DNA from: Clostridia bacterium
GTDB taxonomy: Bacteria > Bacillota > Clostridia > Christensenellales > HGM11417
Assembly: GCA_028700355.1 (NCBI GenBank)
Contig: JAQVSX010000005.1
Location: 1-12,488 of the forward strand
DNA length: 12,488 nucleotides
Direction: 5' to 3'
Made by a program: the position numbers and the translations under genes. The first letter of the stretch is position 1. Every line of letters begins with the position of its first letter. This document shows positions 1 to 6,029 of this stretch, piece after piece. Under the pieces are notes generated by a model. It saw nothing but the letters and a program-made list of their open reading frames with translations. It was not told the DNA's origin and did no database searches.

Positions 1-1484
1 GCTATTATAATATTATTTCTCTTTCGGCGGGGTGTTGCGCCTTTTTGTTTATACCTAAAAAATATTTAAATAAGGTAAAAAGCATACTTGAAACTGATAG
101 CGAAAGGCAGCTTTCAAAGCATATTATTAACCATACACGGCAGCAGCTAAATTTAAAGCTCGTAAGAGTAAGCGAAGTTTTTTATGAAATGGAAAAGATT
201 TTTTGCGGCATGATAAAGGGATATATGTCCCCCGAAGATGCCGTAAATATGCTGAGCGCAGATGCCAAGGAAGAGATATGTTGCGCCTGTCCGCAAAAAG
301 AAAAATGCCATAAGGAAAACGCCGATACCGTAGATAAGGGTTTTTGCTCAGCTATAAAAGCGGGTATAGATAAGGGCAGGGTAACCTTGCTCGATATACC
401 GCCGCGTCTGGCATCGGTTTGCTTAAAGACAAACAGCGTTCTTTCGGTATGCGGCAGGCTGTCAAATTCTTACCGTCAATATGCGGTGGTAGTAAACAAT
501 TTAGATACAAGCAGAGCGCTTATAGGGCGGCAGTTCAAGGGCGTAGGTGATATTTTATATCAGCTTGCCAAGGAAACAAAATACAGCGTCGGTTTTAACG
601 CCGCCACAGAAAAAATTATAATCGAGGAGCTTGCCTATAACAATATCGTCTGCGCCGAAACCATAGTATACAATGAAAACGATGCGGAAATCAATATCAG
701 TCTGCTGCTAAAAACGGCGGACAGCTATGAAAAGACTATCAGCAAAATAATAGGAGGTCTTGTAAACAGGCGCATGGTGATAGCTAAAAGAGAAGAAAGC
801 CGCTACCCCGGTTTAAGCGTTTTACACTTAAAGCCCGCCCCAAAGTACGATGTTATTTTTGGTGCGGCGGGTACGGCAAAGGAAGGAAAAAACATCAGCG
901 GAGACACCCACTGCCTTACAAGAATTTCCGACGATAAATTTTTGTTGGTTTTAAGCGACGGTATGGGCAGCGGAGAAAACGCCGAAAAGACAAGCAGTAT
1001 GGCAATAGGAATGGTAGAAAATTTTTATCGTGCAGGCTTTGACAGCGGTACGATACTGTCCGCAGTAAACAGGTTTTTAAATGTGGGCGGGGACGATAAC
1101 TTTGCCGCTATAGATATATGCGCAATAAATTTAAGCGACGGAATATGCGATTTTATTAAACTTGGCTGCCCTCAGGGCTATATAAAGAGTAAGACAAAAA
1201 CCGAGGTTATAGAATCCAACGCTCTGCCCGCCGGAATACTTGAAGAGCTAACCCCTACGGTTACGGCAAAAAAAGTCCGCAGCGGTGATATAATTGTATT
1301 GGTTTCGGACGGCGTTTTTGAAGCTTTCGGAGACAGCGACGCTCTAAGCGAATTTATCTTTTCGGAAACGACTTCCAACCCTCAGCAGCTTGCCGAAAAT
1401 ATTTTGCATAAGGCGCTTGGCGTCGTAATAACTCCAAAAGACGATATGACCGTGCTTACAATGCGGATATATATGCAGCTGTAA
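1..1484 (+). CDS. spoIIE: Stage II sporulation protein E, C-terminal part (PP2C-type serine phosphatase)
   Basis: SpoIIE dephosphorylates the anti-anti-sigma factor SpoIIAA at the polar septum, which releases sigma-F in the forespore. The reading frame is open to the left edge, so the gene starts outside the window. A TTG at 45 is an internal Leu codon, not a start. The first visible residues (Tyr-Tyr-Asn-Ile-Ile onward) look like the end of the last N-terminal membrane helix. A cysteine cluster (CCACPQKEKC, about 277-306) matches the Cys-rich spot in the central regulatory domain. The PP2C domain covers about 850-1480: Gly-Asp-Thr with the metal-binding Asp at 903-905, SDGMGSG at 954-974, LPAGIL near 1225, a second SDG near 1305 and DDMT at 1440-1451. 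All expected phosphatase motifs are present. About 495 residues are seen, against roughly 800 for the whole protein. tilS follows after 71 bp, as in many Firmicutes. Confidence 0.95.
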   Translation, partial: YYNIISLSAGCCAFLFIPKKYLNKVKSILETDSERQLSKHIINHTRQQLNLKLVRVSEVFYEMEKIFCGMIKGYMSPEDAVNMLSADAKEEICCACPQKEKCHKENADTVDKGFCSAIKAGIDKGRVTLLDIPPRLASVCLKTNSVLSVCGRLSNSYRQYAVVVNNLDTSRALIGRQFKGVGDILYQLAKETKYSVGFNAATEKIIIEELAYNNIVCAETIVYNENDAEINISLLLKTADSYEKTISKIIGGLVNRRMVIAKREESRYPGLSVLHLKPAPKYDVIFGAAGTAKEGKNISGDTHCLTRISDDKFLLVLSDGMGSGENAEKTSSMAIGMVENFYRAGFDSGTILSAVNRFLNVGGDDNFAAIDICAINLSDGICDFIKLGCPQGYIKSKTKTEVIESNALPAGILEELTPTVTAKKVRSGDIIVLVSDGVFEAFGDSDALSEFIFSETTSNPQQLAENILHKALGVVITPKDDMTVLTMRIYMQL

Positions 1485-1517
1485 CAACTTTTATGTTTAT
1501 GCCGTGCAATTAATTAT

Positions 1518-1546
1518 TTGTATTATATTTTCATTTATATTATAAT
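1518..1546 (+). promoter_or_regulatory. Putative sigma-A promoter of tilS, giving a nearly leaderless mRNA
   Basis: A TTGTAT -35 box (1518-1523), a 17-bp spacer and a perfect TATAAT -10 box (1541-1546) lie in the 71-bp gap after spoIIE. A start about 7 bases past the -10 box would be near 1553, only 3 bases before the tilS ATG at 1556. A second TATAAT (1550-1555) directly abuts the ATG, but it would start transcription inside the gene. No Shine-Dalgarno-like sequence is visible before the ATG. The boxes are seen; the start site is inferred. The region is very AT-rich, so chance matches are possible. Confidence 0.55.
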
Positions 1547-1555
1547 AATTATAAT

Positions 1556-2869
1556 ATGATTTCGGTAAAACAAACTATTGACAAATATAAACTGATAAAA
1601 AAAGGCGATGTGATAGGCTGCGCCGTTTCGGGCGGAAGCGATTCTATGGCGCTGCTGCACTGCCTCTTGTCAATTAAGCATAAATATGGGTTTGACCTTA
1701 TCTGCGTAAATGTAGAGCACGGCATAAGGGACGCTGAGTCGCAAGGCGACAGCCTTTTTGTTGAGAAATACTGCGCCGACAGGGACATACCTTTTTATTT
1801 TTTAAAGGCAGACGCACTTAAATATGCAAGGGAAAACAAGCAAAGTATTGAGGAGGCGGCGAGAAATATCAGATACGGATATTTTTATAGCCTAATAAGC
1901 GAAAACATATGTTCTAAAATATTTACCGCTCATAACCTTAATGATAATGCCGAAACTGTGCTGTTTAATATTTTCAGGGGCAGCGGTTTAAAGGGCATAT
2001 GCGGAATGCAGATTGATAATTCATTGGGCATAATAAGGCCCATGCTAAATACGCCCAAAGCGGAAATAGAAAGCTATGTAAAACAAAACAATATAGAATA
2101 TAAAACAGACAGCACAAACAGCGATAATTCGTACAGCAGAAATTATATAAGAAACAAACTGCTGCCGCTTATAGATAAGCGCTTTAACGGGGCAACTGTA
2201 AATATAGCAAGGCTGAGTGATATAGTTAAAGAAGAAACCGAATATATACAAAAATTATCCCAAAGTTATGTTACAATAAGCGGAGAAGAAATATATATTA
2301 TGCTGCCTTGCGACACCGTGCTTTTAAAATATGCCGCAAAGTATTGCCTGCAAAAGCTGGGTTGCAAGGATATTAAAAGCGTTTTTTTAAATGACATTGC
2401 TTCTTTAATCAGTAAAGAAAACGGAAGCGTAATAAATGCCTGCGGCGGCATTAATGTTTACAGAGAATACGACAGGCTGGTATTTGAAAAAACAAAAAAG
2501 CGCAGCGAAGAAACAGTAATACCTTTTTGCTTGGGTACGGTATATTTAGGAGGTTATAAAATAACAGTTTCAAATGCCGACGGCTGTGATTTCAGCCAAA
2601 AAGGCGCATTTTTTATTGATGCCGATAAGGCGGGGTCCTGCGTTTTCAGATTCAGGGAGGAAGGGGACAGCTTTAAAAGGTACAAGGGCGGCAGAAAATC
2701 GCTTTCCGACTATCTGACCGATATTAAGGTTCCCAAAAGGTTACGAGGCAGTTTGCCGCTTTTATGCGACAAAAATAACGTGCTTATACTGTTTCCGTAT
2801 GATATCAGCGACGATGTTAAAATTGATAAAAATACTAAAAAAATATATAAAATCACTTACGGAGGATAA
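1556..2869 (+). CDS. tilS: tRNA(Ile)-lysidine synthase
   Basis: TilS uses ATP to join lysine to C34 of the CAU-anticodon tRNA-Ile, so that it reads AUA codons; this matters here because ATA is used heavily. The N-terminal PP-loop ATPase motif SGGSDS is at residues 25-30, followed by the VEHGIR segment (the family's HxxHGxR region) and the NDNAET segment that lines the active site. A C-terminal TilS domain is recognisable in the last 80 residues (FRFREEGDSF, then LSDYLTDIKVPKRLRG). The length of 437 aa is normal for the Firmicutes form. The ATG at 1556 is chosen because the P-loop normally begins 20-25 residues from the start, an in-frame stop lies at 1511-1513, and no alternative start codon lies between. 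The start lacks a ribosome binding site. The hpt ribosome binding site lies within the last codons. Confidence 0.95.
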   Translation: MISVKQTIDKYKLIKKGDVIGCAVSGGSDSMALLHCLLSIKHKYGFDLICVNVEHGIRDAESQGDSLFVEKYCADRDIPFYFLKADALKYARENKQSIEEAARNIRYGYFYSLISENICSKIFTAHNLNDNAETVLFNIFRGSGLKGICGMQIDNSLGIIRPMLNTPKAEIESYVKQNNIEYKTDSTNSDNSYSRNYIRNKLLPLIDKRFNGATVNIARLSDIVKEETEYIQKLSQSYVTISGEEIYIMLPCDTVLLKYAAKYCLQKLGCKDIKSVFLNDIASLISKENGSVINACGGINVYREYDRLVFEKTKKRSEETVIPFCLGTVYLGGYKITVSNADGCDFSQKGAFFIDADKAGSCVFRFREEGDSFKRYKGGRKSLSDYLTDIKVPKRLRGSLPLLCDKNNVLILFPYDISDDVKIDKNTKKIYKITYGG

Positions 2870-2874
2870 TTGCA

Positions 2875-3417
2875 ATGAGTTTGTACAACGATGCCGAAAG
2901 CGTGCTTATCTCTAAAGAGCAGATTGCGCAAAAGGTAAAGGAGCTTGCCAAAACACTGACAGAGGAATACAAAGATAAAAATCCGCTGCTGATATGCATA
3001 TTAAAGGGCTCTTTTATATTTTTTGCCGATTTGATAAGGGAAATGAATATTCCCGTTGAAATAGAGTTTATGGCAATATCGAGCTATGGAACAGCCTCGA
3101 CTTCTTCGGGAGAAGTAAAGGTGGTTAAGGATACCGATAAAAGTCTTGAAAACAGGCATGTAATAATAATTGAAGATATTATAGATACCGGACTTACGCT
3201 TTCTTATTTAAAAAATATGCTTGCAAGACGCGCCCCCGCTTCGATAAAGATTTGCGCACTGCTAGACAAGCCTGACAGGAGAGAGATAGAAATAGAGGCG
3301 GATTATCTGGGCTTTAAAATCCCCAATCATTTTGTTATAGGGTACGGACTCGATTACGCTCAGAAATACCGCAATATGCCCGATGTGTGCATACTTAAAA
3401 AAAGCGTTTATTCATAA
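2875..3417 (+). CDS. hpt: Hypoxanthine(-guanine) phosphoribosyltransferase
   Basis: This purine salvage enzyme transfers a ribose-5-phosphate unit from PRPP to hypoxanthine or guanine. Its 180 aa match the usual length for the family. The PRPP-binding motif EDIIDTG is at residues 100-106, preceded by four hydrophobic residues as is typical. The KGSFIFFADL loop, the SSYG flexible-loop segment and the C-terminal YRNMPDVCIL segment also match. The start has a strong GGAGG (2861-2865) nine bases upstream, inside the tilS end. The gap to the tilS stop is only five bases, so the two are very likely co-transcribed and perhaps translationally coupled. The tilS-hpt pair is a conserved Firmicutes arrangement, but ftsH, which often follows, is replaced by the convergent yyaC. 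Confidence 0.95.
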   Translation: MSLYNDAESVLISKEQIAQKVKELAKTLTEEYKDKNPLLICILKGSFIFFADLIREMNIPVEIEFMAISSYGTASTSSGEVKVVKDTDKSLENRHVIIIEDIIDTGLTLSYLKNMLARRAPASIKICALLDKPDRREIEIEADYLGFKIPNHFVIGYGLDYAQKYRNMPDVCILKKSVYS

Positions 3418-3435
3418 AGGCTTATACTGCTTTTT
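3416..3435. terminator. Weak hairpin between convergent hpt and yyaC
   Basis: AAAGGC (3416-3421) can pair with GCTTTT (3429-3434) across a 7-base loop, with one G-U pair, and runs into a T stretch. The two convergent genes end only 4 bp apart, so some shared terminator is expected there. The stem is short and overlaps the yyaC stop, and the reverse-strand form is weaker. This is a tentative call. Confidence 0.3.
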
Positions 3436-3964
3436 GAGCAAAAATAATTTTGCGCAGCATAACTGCGTCGCTTATGGCAAAAGCGATATTGTCTGCCATA
3501 GCCGCAATGCTTTTTTTGTCTGCCCACCTGAGCGAGACATAATTATTATTTGCGCAGTAGCTGACATTGGCGGTGATAGAATAATCGCCAATCAGTGGTA
3601 AATTTTTATTTAGCGCGGCGGCAGGTCTGATTCCGCCTTTAAATATATTTATCGTATTTAACTGATATCCCAAAGCGGCATCAACTGCCAATATTTTAGC
3701 GCAGTGTTTTTCACGAATAAAACGGTAAACATCTATAACATTGCTGCAATACACTGGGCGGCCTATAGTGCCATAAACAAATGTTCGTATATTGTATTTA
3801 TGCGTAAGCAAATGCCCTGTAAGGGGACCTAAGCTGTCGCCTGCGACATCGGGGCTGCCTATACATAAAATTATGGGGAGCAAGTTATCGTATTCTATCA
3901 TATTATATACTGCGCTCATAATATTGTATTTGTAACCGGAATTTGCTGTATTAACTATATGCAT
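3422..3964 (-). CDS. yyaC: YyaC-family sporulation protein (DUF1256, putative spore protease-like)
   Basis: The protein matches the YyaC/DUF1256 family of sporulating Firmicutes. This family is named after B. subtilis YyaC and is described as protease-like, but its biochemical role is not established. Family landmarks are visible in order: CIGSPDVAGDSLGPL near residue 33 (family form CIGTDRSTGDSLGPL), VYGTIGRPVY, VDAALG (family form DACLG), a KNLPLIGDYSIT segment and an ALMR-like tail. The residues that differ from the family form are substitutions, not frame damage. The length of 180 aa is close to normal. The start at 3964 has AAGGA seven bases upstream on the reverse strand. In B. subtilis yyaC lies just beyond the noc-soj-spo0J genes that follow rsmG. 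Here it lies near parS and rsmG without those genes, which looks like remaining synteny. No clear sigma-E, -F or -G promoter was recognised. Confidence 0.85.
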   Translation of the reverse strand: MHIVNTANSGYKYNIMSAVYNMIEYDNLLPIILCIGSPDVAGDSLGPLTGHLLTHKYNIRTFVYGTIGRPVYCSNVIDVYRFIREKHCAKILAVDAALGYQLNTINIFKGGIRPAAALNKNLPLIGDYSITANVSYCANNNYVSLRWADKKSIAAMADNIAFAISDAVMLRKIIFAQKAV

Positions 3965-4109
3965 TTGCTTTTCCTTAATACTTAGGTATATTTTTTTAAT
4001 TGCTTGTTAATTATAGACAAATGAGTATTTTTTATAACATAGAAATATTAAAGTGTATTACTTGCGGCAATAACGAATTAAACAAATATAAAAAATTTTT
4101 AATATTATA

Positions 4110-4138
4110 TTGACTAGCAATATATATTGTAGTACAAT
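4110..4138 (+). promoter_or_regulatory. Sigma-A promoter of the cvpA-like gene
   Basis: TTGACT (4110-4115), a 17-bp spacer and TACAAT (4133-4138) form a near-consensus promoter. Transcription should start near 4145, leaving a leader of about 60 bases that ends in a strong AGGAGG (about 4195-4200) before the ATG at 4206. The spacer contains a 12-bp perfect palindrome, CAATATATATTG (4118-4129), which could be an operator or a chance AT-rich match. The rest of the 3965-4205 divergent region is AT-rich; I see no RNA gene or riboswitch in it. Confidence 0.75.
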
Positions 4139-4205
4139 TAAAGTAATACAATAAAAATGCTCTAATAATAATTTGCATAAAGTATATTAATAATAGGAGG
4201 AAATT

Positions 4206-5129
4206 ATGGCGCTTACATATATAGACATAGGTATACTTGCCATTTTGGTTATTGCTTTTTTTGTAGGCATCAAAAAAGGCTTTATTGATTCTATTTTGAG
4301 CTTGATTGGCGGACTTGTCTCTTTGATTATAGCTATACTGCTTGCGTCAACAGTTGTTGATTTGATTGGAGATACTTTTGGAATTAGAAGCTCTATACAG
4401 AATTGGTCTGTAAAGTTTCTTACAGACTTGTTTAATCCCGAAGGCGTAGAGGGGCATTTGCTTACATCGCCGATAGGTGCGGAAAATATTGAAAATCTTA
4501 TTGCTCAGGCAATGGCGCAGTTAAAACTACCCGCCGCTATTGCAGATCCTATTTCCAAAGCGCTTGCTACGGCTATCAGCGGCTCAATTGCAAATACAAA
4601 TGTGGCAAACAGTTCTTTGGTCGACATTCTTGCGCCCGTGGTAACTCAGGCAATTATGCTTGTGATAGCTGTAATACTTACATTTATTGTAATAAGAATA
4701 GTTGTTGCGATAGTAGAAGCAATTACAAAAGCAATACTCAGAACGAGCAGTTCTTTAAGGGGCTTAAATAGGCTTCTAGGCGGAGTAATAGGCATATTAA
4801 AGGGCGCACTTGCAGTAGTTATCATATTTACAATCGGCTCTTTTGTTTTGGGAGGCGTAGACCCTGAAAGCGAAAGCCAAGATTTGAAAACCCAAATCAG
4901 AAGCACAATCGATAAGTCGGCAATCGGCTCCGTTATATGGGAAAGCAATCCATTGCCTAAATACATTACCGATAATATTAACATAGAAGAAATATTAAAT
5001 AAAATAATTAGAGGCGAAAACAATGAGCCCGACCCTGAGGGTACACCTGCGCCTACCGCCGAGGCTACCGCCGAACCTACACCGCAGCCCACCGCAGAGA
5101 CAACACCGCTGCCCACGGAAGAGCCTTAA
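4206..5129 (+). CDS. CvpA-family membrane protein with Pro/Thr/Glu-rich tail
   Basis: The hydrophobic pattern and the opening (YIDIGILAILVIAFFVGIKK, about residues 5-24) match the CvpA (colicin V production protein) family, whose molecular function in Firmicutes is unclear. Four membrane helices are seen at about residues 5-20, 28-48, 147-172 and 192-216, with a loop of roughly 95 residues between helices 2 and 3. Lys/Arg clusters after helix 1 (KKG) and helix 3 suggest that both ends lie outside the cell membrane; this is inference from the positive-inside rule. Residues 217-275 are soluble, and residues about 276-307 are a low-complexity tail built of four-residue units. There is no protease domain of the kind that follows CvpA helices in MarP-like proteins. 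The start has a strong AGGAGG and its own promoter. A hairpin terminator follows, so the gene is probably monocistronic. Confidence 0.8.
   Translation: MALTYIDIGILAILVIAFFVGIKKGFIDSILSLIGGLVSLIIAILLASTVVDLIGDTFGIRSSIQNWSVKFLTDLFNPEGVEGHLLTSPIGAENIENLIAQAMAQLKLPAAIADPISKALATAISGSIANTNVANSSLVDILAPVVTQAIMLVIAVILTFIVIRIVVAIVEAITKAILRTSSSLRGLNRLLGGVIGILKGALAVVIIFTIGSFVLGGVDPESESQDLKTQIRSTIDKSAIGSVIWESNPLPKYITDNINIEEILNKIIRGENNEPDPEGTPAPTAEATAEPTPQPTAETTPLPTEEP
5040..5123 (+). repeat. 12-bp imperfect tandem repeat encoding the P/T/E tail
   Basis: Six consecutive 12-bp units (5052-5123) encode PTAE, ATAE, PTPQ, PTAE, TTPL and PTEE, and a related GTPA unit precedes them at 5040-5051. The unit is in frame, so gain or loss of copies would change the tail length without breaking the gene. 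The copies have diverged at the DNA level, so this is an old or slowly turning-over repeat. Confidence 0.75.
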
Positions 5130-5155
5130 ACTTTTTATAAATACATATAAAAAAG

Positions 5156-5181
5156 AAGGGAGCTGTTTGATTAGCTCCCTT
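5156..5181. terminator. Hairpin terminator after the cvpA-like gene
   Basis: AAGGGAGCT (5156-5164) and AGCTCCCTT (5173-5181) form a perfect 9-bp stem with an 8-base loop, 27 bp past the stop codon. On the + strand it is followed by a poor T stretch (AATTGTTT). On the - strand it is followed by a better one, from the A run at 5148-5154. It may therefore act in both directions and shield the parS region from transcription. Confidence 0.65.
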
Positions 5182-5184
5182 AAT

Positions 5185-5200
5185 TGTTTCACGTGAAACA
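5185..5200. other. parS site 1 (ParB-binding centromere)
   Basis: TGTTTCACGTGAAACA is a perfect 16-bp palindrome identical to the conserved bacterial parS sequence bound by ParB/Spo0J, which loads the segregation complex and SMC near the origin. It is distinct from the Noc site (centre CCCGGG). It lies between the cvpA-like gene's terminator and rsmG. Confidence 0.93.
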
Positions 5201-5232
5201 TTTTATAAACTTGCTTAATTAATGTTTATTAA

Positions 5233-5248
5233 TGTTTCACGTGAAACA
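5233..5248. other. parS site 2 (ParB-binding centromere)
   Basis: A second perfect TGTTTCACGTGAAACA lies 48 bp (centre to centre) from the first. Counting flanking bases, 5182-5202 and 5231-5251 are a perfect 21-bp inverted repeat, so the two sites face opposite ways. A short direct repeat, TTAATGTTT, overlaps the left side of this site. It ends 30 bp before the -35 box of the rsmG promoter. Confidence 0.93.
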
Positions 5249-5277
5249 ATTCAATTTTTTTGACGGCGTTTCAATGT

Positions 5278-5306
5278 TTTACATTAATATCTAAATTTGA
5301 TATAAT
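5278..5306 (+). promoter_or_regulatory. Sigma-A promoter of rsmG, predicted to give a leaderless mRNA
   Basis: TTTACA (5278-5283), a 17-bp spacer and TATAAT (5301-5306) with an extended -10 TGA (5298-5300) form a strong promoter. The usual start point, seven bases past the -10 box, is the A of the rsmG ATG (5313). The bases between the -10 box and the ATG (TTTTAA) contain no ribosome binding site. The boxes are seen directly; the start point is inferred. Confidence 0.75.
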
Positions 5307-5312
5307 TTTTAA

Positions 5313-5996
5313 ATGAAAGATTTTATTATAAAAGAATTTAGTAAGGTTAAAATAAATATAGACGGCGACAATGCCGCAAAGTTTTCAGACTATTATAATC
5401 TGCTTACAGAGTGGAATAACAAATTTAATTTAACGGCAATAACAAGATTTGAAGATGTCGTAATTAAACATTTTGTTGACAGCGCCTGCGGCTTGAAATA
5501 CTTTGAGGGCAATATCAGCCTTTGCGATATAGGGGCGGGGGCGGGCTTTCCGTCATTGCCGCTTAAAATATTAAATAATAAAATTAATTTAACGATGATT
5601 GACAAGCTTAATAAGCGTGTAACATTTTTAGAAGAAGCTGTAAGCCGTTTAAAATTAGATAATTGCAAGTGTATACATTCTAGGATAGAAGATGCTGTAA
5701 ATTTAAGGGAAAGCTTTGACAGGGTTACCGCAAGGGCGGTCGCCTTACTGCCACTTTTGTGCGAATACGCTTTGCCGCATTTAAAAATTGGTGGATTGTT
5801 TATTGCATATAAGACCGATACCGAGAAAGAATTGCAAGGCGCTGAAAAAGCGATTAATATTTTGGGAGGAAAAATAGTCGATATTAATAAATATACAATA
5901 GGAGAAGGTTATAAAAGGTCTTTAATAGTAATTAAAAAAATAAAGAGGACTGCTAAAATATATCCCAGAAAAAATGCAGATAAACTTCCCTTATAA
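5313..5996 (+). CDS. rsmG: 16S rRNA (guanine-527-N7)-methyltransferase
   Basis: RsmG (GidB) methylates N7 of G527 in the 530 loop of 16S rRNA using S-adenosylmethionine. Its 227 aa are a little shorter than the typical 235-240. The family's WNNKFNLTAI segment is near residues 34-43. The SAM-binding motif DIGAGAGFPSLPLK starts at residue 72, followed by the MIDKLNKRVTFLEE acidic-strand region and TARAVALLPLL. The start at 5313 is fixed by the normal distance to the WNxxxNLT segment, but no ribosome binding site precedes it. The gene normally closes the mnmE-mnmG-rsmG series in Firmicutes; here it opens it. mnmG begins 33 bp after its stop. Confidence 0.95.
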   Translation: MKDFIIKEFSKVKINIDGDNAAKFSDYYNLLTEWNNKFNLTAITRFEDVVIKHFVDSACGLKYFEGNISLCDIGAGAGFPSLPLKILNNKINLTMIDKLNKRVTFLEEAVSRLKLDNCKCIHSRIEDAVNLRESFDRVTARAVALLPLLCEYALPHLKIGGLFIAYKTDTEKELQGAEKAINILGGKIVDINKYTIGEGYKRSLIVIKKIKRTAKIYPRKNADKLPL

Positions 5997-6012
5997 CAAT
6001 ATATCGAAAGTA

Positions 6013-6018
6013 TATAAT
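6013..6018 (+). promoter_or_regulatory. Possible -10 box just before mnmG
   Basis: A perfect TATAAT lies 11 bases before the mnmG ATG at 6030, but the best -35 candidates (CTTATA at 5990-5995 or TTATAA at 5991-5996) are weak. If active, it would give a leader of about 5 bases. No Shine-Dalgarno sequence is visible before 6030 or the in-frame ATG at 6045. It may be only an AT-rich chance match. Confidence 0.3.
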
Positions 6019-6029
6019 AATATAAACAT

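Noticed and set aside
45..47. TTG at 45 as a start codon for the first gene.
   Set aside because: The frame is open to the window edge and continues as a membrane-helix end typical of SpoIIE, so the gene is simply cut by the window.
3383..3601. Open frame on the + strand across the hpt end and yyaC.
   Set aside because: It overlaps two well-supported genes, has no ribosome binding site and resembles no family.
4646..5116. Long open frame on the - strand opposite the cvpA-like gene.
   Set aside because: It is low-complexity Gly/Ser/Val sequence mirroring the coding repeat and membrane helices. It has no family match and lies antisense to a well-supported gene.
5182..5251. Reading the two palindromes as Noc-binding sites or a protein-coding inverted repeat.
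   Set aside because: The core is CACGTG (parS), not CCCGGG (Noc). The stretch contains no open reading frame of note.
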